Shown: positions 39,364-48,424 of the stretch, one piece after another
Numbering within the stretch: position 1 is the first letter of the stretch
Layout of the letters: each line of letters begins with the position of its first letter
Assembly: GCA_002345025.1 (NCBI GenBank)
Contig: DDUX01000053.1
Span: forward strand, 1 to 64,000
From: Candidatus Accumulibacter iunctus
GTDB taxonomy: Bacteria > Pseudomonadota > Gammaproteobacteria > Burkholderiales > Rhodocyclaceae
Direction of reading: 5' to 3'
DNA length: 64,000 bases
Notes under the pieces: model-generated
The model's input: the letters and a program-made list of their open reading frames with translations, nothing else
The model's database searches: none
What the model was told of the DNA's origin: nothing
Made by a program: the position numbers and the translations under genes

Positions 39364-39993
39364 ATGGCCAGTGGCTTGATGCCCGGCAGCGGTACCGGCG
39401 ACCGGCGAGTCCTGCGCCGCTCGCTCCTCGCGCGTCGCCGCGCGCTGCCGGCAGACGAGTGGCTCCAGCACTCGCAGGTGATTCGTGGCCTGCTGCAGGA
39501 ATCGCTGCCACGACTCGCCGCCTTGCGCGTCGGCTTCTGCTGGCCACATGACAACGAGCCCGACCTCCGACCGCTGATCGCGCACTGGCAGCGTCAGGGC
39601 GATCCCCGCTTCATGGCGCTGCTGCCGGTCGTCCTCGCTTCCGACACCGGCCTCGCCTTCCGCGCCTGGTCGCCCGGACTGGCGATGACCACCGACCGCT
39701 ACGGCATCCCGGTGCCGGCCAGCGGCGAACTGGTGTTGCCGCAAGCGCTGCTGATCCCGCTCGTCGGCTTCGATGCCGCCGGTTTCCGGCTGGGTTACGG
39801 CGGCGGCTACTTCGATCGCACGCTCGCCAGCCTGCGCCCGCGGCCACTGGCGATCGGTGTCGGCTTCGAGCTGTCGCGACTCGACTCGGTGCTTCCCGAG
39901 CCACACGATCAGCCGCTCGACCTGATCGTCACCGAAGCCGGCGTCTGCCGCTGCCCGGCAACGATCACGCAAGGCCCTCCCGAGTTCACCTGA
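39364..39993 (+). CDS. 5-Formyltetrahydrofolate cyclo-ligase
   Basis: A 209-residue protein of the YgfA/MTHFS family, converting 5-formyl-THF to 5,10-methenyl-THF with ATP. Motifs seen are LRRSLLARRRALP, YGIPVP, LLIPLVGFDAAGFRLGYGGGYFDRTL and IGVGFELSRLD. Its divergence from slt is a common betaproteobacterial arrangement. It converges with the hybrid kinase gene 36 bases later. Confidence 0.92.
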   Translation: MASGLMPGSGTGDRRVLRRSLLARRRALPADEWLQHSQVIRGLLQESLPRLAALRVGFCWPHDNEPDLRPLIAHWQRQGDPRFMALLPVVLASDTGLAFRAWSPGLAMTTDRYGIPVPASGELVLPQALLIPLVGFDAAGFRLGYGGGYFDRTLASLRPRPLAIGVGFELSRLDSVLPEPHDQPLDLIVTEAGVCRCPATITQGPPEFT

Positions 39994-40029
39994 GCGGTGG
40001 CAGCGGCCCTCAGCGACACGGCATGGCTG

Positions 40030-42888
40030 CTACCCGGTGTCGCCGAGCGGGACCGGTGCCGGCCGCTGCGGCTTGCCGGAAGTACCACCGGCAGCGCCGC
40101 CAAGCATCGCCTGCAGGCTCGCCAGAGCGCGTGGCAACTGCGTTTCGATGTCCGACAGCAGCGTTTCGGCGCCCTCCACGCTGCCCCTGCGCGCGATCAT
40201 CTCGAGTTCCCGGCACAGACCCGCGACATGCTCGGCGCCGACGTTGGCGCTGCTTGACTTGAGGGAATGGGCAGCCTGGCGCAAACCTGCTGCATCGCCG
40301 GTGCCGACCGCCGCCGCGAGTTGCGCAAAACGGATTTCGGCGTCCGTCAGGTAGGCATCGATCACCCGCTCGACCAGCCGGGCCCCATTCGGTCCGGGCA
40401 ACTGGCGGATGGCATCGAGCGCGCGCGGATTGATCGCTTCGTCAGTGCCGCTGACGACGGCCGCACCGGCAATGGCCGCAAGCGTTGACAGGCCGGCCGG
40501 CGTACCCGCCGGCGCGCGCTCGGTGCGCGGCAGCCAGCGCTGCAGCATTGCTGCCAGTTGCTCGCGGGTGAAGGGCTTGCTCAGATAATCGTCCATGCCG
40601 GCCGCCAGGCAGCGCTCGCGATCGCCGGTGACGGCGTTGGCGGTCAGCGCGATGATCGGTAGCGGCTCGCACAGCAGCCCTGCTCGCTGCCTCGTGCGGA
40701 TCTCGGCGGTTGCCGCGAAGCCATCCATCTCGGGCATCTGGCAATCCATCAGGATGAGATCGAAGCGCTCACGCGTGAGGCGGTCGAGCGCAACACGACC
40801 GTTCTCGGCCAAGTCGCAAGCCACCCCCAGCGATTCGAGCATCGACGCTGCAACGGCCTGATTGACCGCGTTGTCCTCGGCGACGAGCACCCGTCCACCG
40901 ACTGCGGCCGGCGCAACCGCGGCGGGCAGCGACGCGGGCGCCGACTGCATGCTGGCCAGCCGCGGCGACTCGCGGCCGAGAACGGTGCCGATCGCGTCGT
41001 AGAGATCAGACTGGCGCACCGGCTTGCTCAGGTAGCAGTCGATCGGCGCGTTCGCCCTCTCGGGATGGTCTGCCGCCACATTGACCGACGAGAGCATGAT
41101 CAGCGGCATCGCTGCCCAACGTGCGTCACGGCGGATCGCGCGCGCGAGCTCGAATCCGTCCATGCCGGGCAGGTGCAGGTCGATGATCGCCAGATCCGGC
41201 GCTCGCGCCGCCGTCGCTTGCTGCAGCTCGTGCAGCGCCTGCTGCCCGGCAGACACGCAGGTGCAAGGCATCGACCAGCCAGCAAACTGCTGCGCGAGGA
41301 TCTCGCGGTTGCTCGGGTGATCGTCGACAACCAGCACCCGCAGTCCCTTGAGACGTTCGGCGGTCGCCGTCGCAAGGTGCGCACTGGTGTCCTGCTTGGC
41401 CAGAGTGATTTCGAACCAGAACAGCGTGCCGCGGCCGGCTTGGCTTTGCAGCCCGATCTGCCCGCCCATCAATTCGACCAGGCTGCGGGCGATCGCGAGG
41501 CCGAGACCGGTACCGCCGAAGCGCCGGCTCGTCGAGCTGTCGGCCTGAACGAAGGCCGAGAACAATCGGGCCTGCGCCTCCTCGCTGATGCCGATACCGC
41601 TGTCCTGGACCTCGAAACGCAAGTGCGCCTGTTGCGGTTGCTGGTCGATTACCTGGACGCGGATGATGACTTCTCCGCGGCTGCTGAACTTGATGGCGTT
41701 GCTCACCAAATTGGTCAGGACTTGGCGCAGGCGCACCGGGTCACCGCGAACGGCGGCCGGTACGTCGTGCGACACGCTGCACAGCAGCTCGAGGCCCTTG
41801 ACCGCGGCGCCGCGGGCGAACAGCGAGGCGAGATCCTCGACCAGTTGCCGGAGGTCGAACTCGATGCTCTCGATGCCAAGCTTGCCGGCCTCGATCTTCG
41901 AGAAGTCGAGAACATCGTTGATGATCGCCAGCAGATGCTCGCCCGACTCATGGACGGCATCGGCAAAGCGCCGTTGCTGCGGGCTGAGTTCGGTTTGCCG
42001 CAGCAGTTCGGTCATACCGAGAACGCCGTTCATCGGCGTCCGGATCTCGTGGCTCATCGTCGCCAGGAAGGTACTCTTCGCCAGGCTGCCGGCTTCGGCG
42101 AGATCCCGCGCCTGACGCAGTTCGGCAGTCTGAGCAGCGAGGTGGCGATCGCGTTCGTCGATCTGCTCGAGCATTGAGTTGAAGCCGCTGGCCAGCTCGC
42201 CGACTTCGTTGTGCCACTCGCCCGGCAACCGCAGGGCGTAGTCGCGTTCCTCCGCCACTTGGCGCATCGCGCTGGCGAGGCCGGAGATGGGCCCGATGAT
42301 GCCGCGATAGGTCCACCAGAAGAGCGCCAGCAGGGTGACGACCATGAACACGGCGATGACCGCCGCGACGCTGACAAGCGAACTCAGGTCAGCAGCTGCC
42401 CTGGCGCTGATGCTGCGATGCCAGTGCTCGATGTCGGCGCTGAGGTCGTTGGCCCGCGCGATCAGCCTGCCGAAGGCGATCATCACTTCCTCGTTACTCG
42501 GGTCGGGCGAGCGAATCATGCTGAAGGCCTGCGCCTGACTGCCGAACTCGTGCCACTTGGGCGCAATGGTGTTCTCGAACTGCTGCCGCAGCTCATCGCC
42601 GTCGGTGGCGGCGAGCAGCTTCGGAAAGGCGCGCTCGAACTCGAGGATGGTCCTTGCGGCCAGCTCCCTGGCGGTCACTGTGCCTTCGGTGAGCAGGATT
42701 TCGTCAAGCGAACGCATCGTCAGTTGAACCCTGACCGACGCCTCCGCGGCGGCAGCGACCGCCGCCGCGCTACGCTCCATCAGGCGGTAACCATAGGCAC
42801 CGGTCGTGGCCAGGACGCCGACGGTGGCAAGCACCAGGCTGCCCGCCACCAGCAGGCGTGCGCGGATGCTCCACCGCGACTCGATCAC
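40030..42888 (-). CDS. Membrane hybrid sensor histidine kinase with two receiver domains and an HPt
   Basis: A 952-residue BarA-like kinase. TM1 lies near residues 10-30, followed by a ~135-residue periplasmic sensor, TM2 near 167-192, and HAMP. HisKA has the phospho-His near residue 280 (MSHEIRTPMNG). HATPase motifs are NAIKFSSRG, DSGIGI and GGTGLGLAI. Two receivers follow (VLVVDDHPSN with IIDLHLPGMDG, then VLVAEDNAVNQ with LMDCQMPEMDG), and a C-terminal HPt (AAHSLKSSSANVG). The GTG at 42888 follows GGAG and the rhodanese stop by 16 bases. No dedicated output regulator is adjacent; the target is unknown. Confidence 0.9.
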   Translation of the reverse strand: MIESRWSIRARLLVAGSLVLATVGVLATTGAYGYRLMERSAAAVAAAAEASVRVQLTMRSLDEILLTEGTVTARELAARTILEFERAFPKLLAATDGDELRQQFENTIAPKWHEFGSQAQAFSMIRSPDPSNEEVMIAFGRLIARANDLSADIEHWHRSISARAAADLSSLVSVAAVIAVFMVVTLLALFWWTYRGIIGPISGLASAMRQVAEERDYALRLPGEWHNEVGELASGFNSMLEQIDERDRHLAAQTAELRQARDLAEAGSLAKSTFLATMSHEIRTPMNGVLGMTELLRQTELSPQQRRFADAVHESGEHLLAIINDVLDFSKIEAGKLGIESIEFDLRQLVEDLASLFARGAAVKGLELLCSVSHDVPAAVRGDPVRLRQVLTNLVSNAIKFSSRGEVIIRVQVIDQQPQQAHLRFEVQDSGIGISEEAQARLFSAFVQADSSTSRRFGGTGLGLAIARSLVELMGGQIGLQSQAGRGTLFWFEITLAKQDTSAHLATATAERLKGLRVLVVDDHPSNREILAQQFAGWSMPCTCVSAGQQALHELQQATAARAPDLAIIDLHLPGMDGFELARAIRRDARWAAMPLIMLSSVNVAADHPERANAPIDCYLSKPVRQSDLYDAIGTVLGRESPRLASMQSAPASLPAAVAPAAVGGRVLVAEDNAVNQAVAASMLESLGVACDLAENGRVALDRLTRERFDLILMDCQMPEMDGFAATAEIRTRQRAGLLCEPLPIIALTANAVTGDRERCLAAGMDDYLSKPFTREQLAAMLQRWLPRTERAPAGTPAGLSTLAAIAGAAVVSGTDEAINPRALDAIRQLPGPNGARLVERVIDAYLTDAEIRFAQLAAAVGTGDAAGLRQAAHSLKSSSANVGAEHVAGLCRELEMIARRGSVEGAETLLSDIETQLPRALASLQAMLGGAAGGTSGKPQRPAPVPLGDTG

Positions 42889-42904
42889 TGGCAGCAGCTC
42901 CGCT

Positions 42905-43366
42905 TCACTGCTCGCTGGGCAGCTTGGCAGCCGTCCAGGCGGCGAAGCCGTCGCGCATCCAGAACACCGTCCGATGACCCGCCCTGACCGCAAGCACCGC
43001 CGCCTTGTACGACTTCCAGCCGGTCGTTCCATCGCTGTAGAAGACGATGGCCGCGCTCTTGTCCGCCGGCAGCAGGCCGAGGTCGAAACGGTCCTGTGCC
43101 GGATCGAAGCCGACTGCATAGTCGCTCTTCTCCTTGTAGGCAACGAGAATGGCGCCCGGCAGGTGACTCTTGCCAAAATTCAGCGGGCTGCGCACGTCGA
43201 CGAAGGTCGCGGCCTTCTGGTCGAGCAACGCCCTCGCCTGGTCGACGGTGAGGATTCTGGCACCACTGATGCTGGTCGGAGTCTGCGGCCTCGTTTCGCT
43301 GGCGGCGACGGCCGTGCAGGCGAGTGCGAGGATGGTGGCGAACGTGAGCAGCAACCGGATTGACAT
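42905..43366 (-). CDS. Exported rhodanese-fold protein lacking the catalytic cysteine
   Basis: A 153-residue protein: signal peptide MSIRLLLTFATILALACTAVAA, then one rhodanese domain (ILTVDQARALLDQKAATFVDVRSP, LPGAILVAYKEKSDY, GFAAWTAAKLP). The active loop reads FYSDGTTGWKSYKAA, with Ser where the persulfide-forming Cys should be and no Cys elsewhere in the mature protein. It therefore cannot act as a classical sulfurtransferase. It is co-directional and 16 bases before the hybrid kinase, suggesting a periplasmic ligand-binding or sensor partner. The ATG has AGGAG upstream. Confidence 0.85.
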   Translation of the reverse strand: MSIRLLLTFATILALACTAVAASETRPQTPTSISGARILTVDQARALLDQKAATFVDVRSPLNFGKSHLPGAILVAYKEKSDYAVGFDPAQDRFDLGLLPADKSAAIVFYSDGTTGWKSYKAAVLAVRAGHRTVFWMRDGFAAWTAAKLPSEQ

Positions 43367-43436
43367 GGGCGTTTCTCCTCTGGACGGTCGGCTGAAAGCA
43401 GGCGCCCTCGACAGATCGGCAGTCGCGGACAACAGG

Positions 43437-43466
43437 ATGCTACACATAACGGCCGCCCGGGGCCAA
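43437..43466 (-). promoter_or_regulatory. Candidate promoter of the rhodanese/kinase operon
   Basis: On the minus strand, TTGGCC (43466-43461) and TAGCAT (43442-43437) are 18 bases apart, about 70 bases before the rhodanese ATG. The rest of the 355-bp gap up to uvrD holds no recognisable gene. Confidence 0.45.
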
Positions 43467-43685
43467 CGCTTGAGGGCGACAGGGAGTCCTGCGGCGGCTC
43501 GCCGTGCGCTCGGGTTTCTGGAAGCGACGCCGGGTCACTGTCGCTGCCCGCGCGGCCCGCCGTCCGGACTGGCAGCCGCAGGCAGCATGCCGGCGACGAC
43601 AACCATCGCTGCCGGCTCTGCCGCCGGCACAGTCGCGCCCTCCCGGCCGCCCGCGAAAGGCACCTCGCGGCCGCAACCTGCGGGC

Positions 43686-43691
43686 TATAAT
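43686..43691 (+). promoter_or_regulatory. -10 element upstream of uvrD
   Basis: A consensus TATAAT lies 31 bases before the uvrD ATG. No good -35 is seen at the standard distance, so it is a partial promoter call. Confidence 0.4.
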
Positions 43692-43721
43692 CGGCCGCAC
43701 CCGACGCGCCTGGAGCGATAG

Positions 43722-45893
43722 ATGTCCGACCTGCTTGCCCATCTCAACGCGCCGCAGCTCGCCGCCGTCACCCTGCCGCCGCAGCACGCGCTGATCCTTG
43801 CCGGCGCCGGCAGCGGCAAGACGCGCGTGCTGACGACGCGCATCGCCTGGCTGATCTCGACCGGCCAGGTCGGCCCCGCAGGAGTCCTCGCCGTCACCTT
43901 CACCAACAAGGCGGCGAAGGAAATGCTGACCCGCCTCGCGGCGATGCTGCCAGTCAATACCCGCGGCATGTGGATCGGCACCTTCCACGGGCTGTGCAAT
44001 CGCCTGCTGCGTGCGCATCATCGTGAGGCCGGACTGCCGGCGCAGTTCCAGATTCTCGACGCCGCCGACCAGCTGGCGGCGATCAAGCGCCTGCTCAAGG
44101 CGCTCGCTGTCGATGATCAGAAGTATCCGCCGCGCGAACTCATGCACTTCATCAACGCCCACAAGGAACAGGGGATCCGGGCAGCGCAGGCGGAGGCCTA
44201 CGACCACTACACGAGTCGCCGCATCGAATGGTACGTGGCGTATGAAGCGCAGTGCCAGCGGGAAGGCGTCGTCGACTTCGCCGAACTGTTGCTGCGCTCG
44301 TACGAACTGCTGCAGCGCAACGAGCCGCTTCGCCAGCACTACCAGGCGCGCTTCCGGCACATCCTGGTCGACGAATTCCAGGATACCAACCGCCTCCAGT
44401 ACGCCTGGCTGAAACTGCTCGCCGGACACGGCAGTACCCATCCTGATGTGCCCGCAGCATGCCTGTTCGCCGTCGGTGACGACGACCAGTCGATCTACGC
44501 CTTTCGCGGCGCCGAGATCGGCAACATGCGTGACCTGCAGCGCGAGTTCAGCCTGGCCAGCGTGATTCGCCTCGAGCAGAACTACCGCTCGCACGGCAAC
44601 ATCCTGGACGCGGCCAATGCGCTGATCAGGCAGAATCGTGGCCGCCTCGGGAAGAACCTGTGGACCGATGCCGGCGCCGGCGAGCCGATCAGGATTTACG
44701 ACGCCTTCTCCGACGCTGACGAAGCGCGCCAGATCGTCGAGGAGATTGCCGACCTAGTGCGGGAAGGTGTTTCGCGGCAGCAGGTCGCCCTGCTCTACCG
44801 ATCGAACGCGCAGTCGCGGGTGCTCGAGCATCAGCTGTTCACGGCCAACATCCCGTATCGGGTGCATGGCGGGCTGCGCTTCTTCGACCGCCAGGAGATC
44901 CGGCATGCGCTCGCGTACCTGCGGCTGATCGTCAATCCCGATGACGACACTGCCTTCGCCCGCGTCCTCAACTTTCCCACCCGCGGCATCGGCACGCGCA
45001 GCGCCGAGGCACTGCAACAGGCGGCCCACGCCACGCAGTCGAGCCTCTACAACGCTGCCGCAGGCCTCGCCGGCAAGAGCGGCAGCGCGATCGCCCGCTT
45101 CGTTGCGCTGATCGAGGCACTGCGCAGCGAAACGGCAACGCTGCCGCTGCCGGAAGTGATCGAGCAGGTCATCGAGCGCAGTGGCCTGCGGCAGCATTAT
45201 CTGAGCGACAAGGAGGGCCAGGACCGGCTGGAGAACCTCGACGAGTTGATCAACGCGGCGACCGTTTTCGTCACCGATGAGACTGCGACAGCGGCTGACG
45301 AGACAGCGCCCAGCGGTGGCGGCAGGCTCTCCTCCTTTCTCGCACACGCCTCACTCGAAGCCGGTGAGCATCAGGCCGGCGAAGACCAGGAAGCCGTGCA
45401 ACTGATGACGGTGCATTCGGCCAAGGGACTCGAATTCGACGTCGTTTTCATCACCGGCCTCGAACAGGGTCTTTTTCCACACGAGAACGCCGCGCAGGAA
45501 CGCGACGGCATCGAGGAGGAGCGTCGACTGATGTACGTCGCCGTCACGCGAGCCCGCCACCGGCTTTACCTGACGCACGCCCAGACGCGCCTGCTGCATG
45601 GACAGACGCGTTACTGTCTGCCGTCACTGTTTCTCGACGAACTGCCGGCCGAACTCCTGCGCCGCAGCAACCGTGCCAGCAGGGCGACACGCCCGGCGAA
45701 CGCGCCGACCCGGCAGCAGCAGGCGGCCGCTGACAGCGGCCTGCGCATCGGCCAGAGCGTGCACCACGCCCGTTTTGGTGCCGGCGTCATCGTCGCCAGC
45801 GAGGGCTCTGGCGAGGAAGCGCGGGTGCAGGTCAACTTCGGCGGCAGCATGAAGTGGCTGGCCCTGGCCTACGCCCGCCTGACTCCCGCCTGA
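43722..45893 (+). CDS. uvrD: UvrD/PcrA-type superfamily 1 DNA helicase
   Basis: A 723-residue 3'-5' helicase used in excision and mismatch repair. Walker A is LAGAGSGKTRVLTTR, motif Ia AVTFTNKAAKEM, motif II VDEFQDTN, motif III AVGDDDQSIYAFRGA, motif V MTVHSAKGLEFDVVF and motif VI YVAVTRARHRLYL. The C-terminal tail ends with the UvrD-type HARFGAGVIVASEGSGEEARVQVNF-like Tudor segment. PcrA/Rep paralogy cannot be excluded. The stop region carries an 11-bp tandem duplication that duplicates the stop codon. Confidence 0.94.
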   Translation: MSDLLAHLNAPQLAAVTLPPQHALILAGAGSGKTRVLTTRIAWLISTGQVGPAGVLAVTFTNKAAKEMLTRLAAMLPVNTRGMWIGTFHGLCNRLLRAHHREAGLPAQFQILDAADQLAAIKRLLKALAVDDQKYPPRELMHFINAHKEQGIRAAQAEAYDHYTSRRIEWYVAYEAQCQREGVVDFAELLLRSYELLQRNEPLRQHYQARFRHILVDEFQDTNRLQYAWLKLLAGHGSTHPDVPAACLFAVGDDDQSIYAFRGAEIGNMRDLQREFSLASVIRLEQNYRSHGNILDAANALIRQNRGRLGKNLWTDAGAGEPIRIYDAFSDADEARQIVEEIADLVREGVSRQQVALLYRSNAQSRVLEHQLFTANIPYRVHGGLRFFDRQEIRHALAYLRLIVNPDDDTAFARVLNFPTRGIGTRSAEALQQAAHATQSSLYNAAAGLAGKSGSAIARFVALIEALRSETATLPLPEVIEQVIERSGLRQHYLSDKEGQDRLENLDELINAATVFVTDETATAADETAPSGGGRLSSFLAHASLEAGEHQAGEDQEAVQLMTVHSAKGLEFDVVFITGLEQGLFPHENAAQERDGIEEERRLMYVAVTRARHRLYLTHAQTRLLHGQTRYCLPSLFLDELPAELLRRSNRASRATRPANAPTRQQQAAADSGLRIGQSVHHARFGAGVIVASEGSGEEARVQVNFGGSMKWLALAYARLTPA

Positions 45894-46038
45894 CTCCCGC
45901 CTGAGGGGCTGCGAAGCAGAGCGCTGCCAGCCGCGGTGCCGCTGCCGGAGGCTTTTTTGCCCCCAGTTTTGTGGACAAGCCTGTGCACGAATGCCTCTGC
46001 AGCGATGCAAGTGGCAGCCGTCAAAGGGGTTTTGGTGC

Positions 46039-46068
46039 TTGCCTAAAAAGCGGGCGCAGCACTAGACT
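46039..46068 (+). promoter_or_regulatory. Candidate promoter of the quinone oxidoreductase operon
   Basis: TTGCCT (46039-46044) and TAGACT (46063-46068) are separated by 18 bases. The ribosome site GAGGAG (46086-46091) lies six bases before the ATG at 46098. Confidence 0.55.
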
Positions 46069-46097
46069 GTCGTGTTCGCCACGCAGAGGAGACTTTC

Positions 46098-47072
46098 ATG
46101 CCATTCGCCATTCGCATCCACCGCACCGGGGGCCCCGAAGTCATGTGCTGGGAGGAGGTCGCGGTCGACGATCCGCTGCCCGGCGAAGTACGTGTCCGCC
46201 ACCGGGCGGTCGGCCTCAACTACATCGACGTCTACCACCGCAGCGGCCTCTACCCGCTGCAACTGCCGAACGGTCTCGGTCTCGAGGCGGCCGGTGTCGT
46301 CGAGGCGGTCGGCAGCGAGGTCAGCGACTTCTCCCCCGGCGATCGCGTTGCCTACGCCGGCGGCCCGGTCGGCGCCTACAGCCAAGTGCGCTGCCTGCCA
46401 GCCGACCGCCTGCTCAAGCTGCCGGAAGCGATCGACTTCATGCCGGCAGCGGCGATGATGCTGCAGGGACTGACGAGCGCCTACCTGCTGCGCCGCACCT
46501 ACCGCGTGCAGCCCGGCGACGTCGTGCTGATCCATGCCGCCGCCGGCGGTGTCGGCCTGCTGGCCTGCCAGTGGGCGAAGGCGCTCGGCGCGACCGTGAT
46601 CGGCACGGTCTCGAACGCCGCCAAGGCCGCCATCGCCGCAGACCACGGCTGCGATCACGTCATCGACTACACGCGCGAGGACTTCCCGCGCCGGGTGCGC
46701 GAGATCACCAGCGGCGAAGGAGTCGCCGTGGTTTACGACGGCGTCGGCAAGGACACCTTCGCCGGCTCGCTTGACTGCCTGCGGCCCTGCGGCATGATGG
46801 TCAGCTTCGGCAATGCATCCGGCCCGGTGCCGCCCTTCGACCCGCTGCTGCTGTCACAGAAGGGTTCGCTCTTCCTCACCAGACCGACGCTGATGCATTA
46901 CACAGCGCAGCGCGACGACCTGCTGGCCCTCGGCAGCGATCTCTTCGCCGTCGTCACCGCCGGCAAGCTCAGGGTCGAGATCAATCAGACCTACCCGCTG
47001 GCCGACGTCGTCAGCGCCCACCGCGACCTCGAAGCCCGCAAGCACACCGGCTCGACCGTCCTGCTGCCCTGA
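46098..47072 (+). CDS. NADPH:quinone oxidoreductase, zinc-less MDR family
   Basis: A 324-residue medium-chain reductase of the QorA type. The N-terminus AIRIHRTGGPEVMCWEEVAV is typical. VGLNYIDVYHRSGLYPL and the nucleotide site IHAAAGGVGLLACQWAKALGA are diagnostic. The catalytic zinc ligands of alcohol dehydrogenases are absent. It reduces quinones with NADPH. The stop overlaps the ATG of the TAXI gene by one base, and parA overlaps next, so the three genes are probably co-translated. Confidence 0.9.
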   Translation: MPFAIRIHRTGGPEVMCWEEVAVDDPLPGEVRVRHRAVGLNYIDVYHRSGLYPLQLPNGLGLEAAGVVEAVGSEVSDFSPGDRVAYAGGPVGAYSQVRCLPADRLLKLPEAIDFMPAAAMMLQGLTSAYLLRRTYRVQPGDVVLIHAAAGGVGLLACQWAKALGATVIGTVSNAAKAAIAADHGCDHVIDYTREDFPRRVREITSGEGVAVVYDGVGKDTFAGSLDCLRPCGMMVSFGNASGPVPPFDPLLLSQKGSLFLTRPTLMHYTAQRDDLLALGSDLFAVVTAGKLRVEINQTYPLADVVSAHRDLEARKHTGSTVLLP

Positions 47073-48424
47073 TGGAGCGCCTGCGTGCCCGCCTGGTCGC
47101 CCTGCGCTTCATGCTGGCGACGGCGTGGCCGATCATCCTGATCACCGCCGTCGGCCTCGTCATTGCCTACCAGTTCGTCGCACCCGAGCCACCGCGGCGG
47201 ATCACCATCAGCACCGGCAGCGAGGCCGGCGCCTACCACGCCTATGCGCAGCGCTATGCCGCCGTGCTCGCCAGCAAGGGAATCACCCTCGAGATCAGGA
47301 CCTCGGCCGGTTCCTTCCAGAACGTCGAGCGTCTCGAGAAGGGCGAGGCCGATGTCGCATTCGTTCAGGGCGGGGTGGTCGCCAGACCACCAGGTGACGA
47401 CGACGATCCGGGTCCTCTGCGCTCGCTGGGCAGCGTCGCCTACGAGCCGGTATGGGTTTTTTACCGTGGCGACCGGCGAGTGGACAAGCTCTATCACCTC
47501 GACGGTCAGCGCATTGCCGTCGGCGAGGATGGGAGCGGCATTCGCGGCCTGGCGCTGCAACTCCTGGCCGCCAACGACATCAGTGCGGACAGTCCCAACC
47601 TGCTGCCGCTGGCCGGGCTGACTGCGGCCGAGGCCCTGCAGCGCGAGGAGATCGATGCCGCCTTCATCGTCGCCGCCCAGGAGGCGCCGGTGGTACAGGT
47701 GATGCTGCGTTCGCCGGGCCTGCGGGTGGTCAGCTTCAGCCAGGCCGATGCCTACCTGCGGCTGTTCCCGTTCCTGTCGAAGATCATCCTGCCGCGCGGC
47801 GTCGTCAGCCTCGTCCGCGATCTGCCGCCGCGCGATACGGTCCTGCTGGCGACCACGGCCAACGTCATCGTCCGCGACGACCTGCACCCGGCGGTGGCCA
47901 GCCTGCTGCTGCAGGCGATGACCGAGGTCAACGGCAAGGGCGGCTTCTTTCAGCGAGCCGGTGAGTTCCCGGCGTATCGCGACCGGAGCTTCGCGCTGTC
48001 GCCCGAAGCCGAGCGCTACTACAAGTCCGGACCACCCTTCCTGCAGCGCTACCTGCCGTTCTCGATGGCGGTGCTCGTCGAGCGTCTGTTCGTCATGATC
48101 CTGCCGCTGGTCATGCTGCTGCTGCCGCTGCTCAAGTTTGCGCCGTCGATCTACAACTGGCGCGTGCGCTCGAAAGTGATCCGCTGCTATGGCGACCTCA
48201 AGTTGCTCGAGAGCAACCTGCGTCAGCACCATGATCCAGCACGACACGCTGACTACGCGCAGAAGTTGCAGGAGATCGAGAACACCGCCAGCACGCTCAA
48301 GATCCCGCTGGCTTTCAGCGATCTGCTTTACACTTTGCGCGAGCACATCAACCTGGTTCGTGACGAGCTTCGCAGACTCGGCACCAGGGACGACAAGAAC
48401 GAGAACGGAGACGACAAGCAATGA
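47072..48424 (+). CDS. TAXI family solute-binding protein with membrane anchors
   Basis: A 450-residue protein. An N-terminal transmembrane segment (WPIILITAVGLVIAYQFV) precedes a TAXI-type substrate-binding domain (ITISTGSEAGAYHAYAQRYA, IRTSAGSFQNVERLEKGEADVAFVQGG, VAVGEDGSGIRGLALQLL-like). A C-terminal hydrophobic segment (LVERLFVMILPLVMLLLPLL) and a ~85-residue basic cytosolic tail follow. TAXI proteins usually serve TRAP transporters, but no TRAP membrane subunits are nearby. This membrane-tethered form may be a sensor rather than a transporter component. Confidence 0.85.
   Translation: MERLRARLVALRFMLATAWPIILITAVGLVIAYQFVAPEPPRRITISTGSEAGAYHAYAQRYAAVLASKGITLEIRTSAGSFQNVERLEKGEADVAFVQGGVVARPPGDDDDPGPLRSLGSVAYEPVWVFYRGDRRVDKLYHLDGQRIAVGEDGSGIRGLALQLLAANDISADSPNLLPLAGLTAAEALQREEIDAAFIVAAQEAPVVQVMLRSPGLRVVSFSQADAYLRLFPFLSKIILPRGVVSLVRDLPPRDTVLLATTANVIVRDDLHPAVASLLLQAMTEVNGKGGFFQRAGEFPAYRDRSFALSPEAERYYKSGPPFLQRYLPFSMAVLVERLFVMILPLVMLLLPLLKFAPSIYNWRVRSKVIRCYGDLKLLESNLRQHHDPARHADYAQKLQEIENTASTLKIPLAFSDLLYTLREHINLVRDELRRLGTRDDKNENGDDKQ

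Noticed and set aside
46991..48421. 476-codon open frame opposite the TAXI gene
   Set aside because: Antisense artefact; the plus strand has coherent TAXI and transmembrane features.
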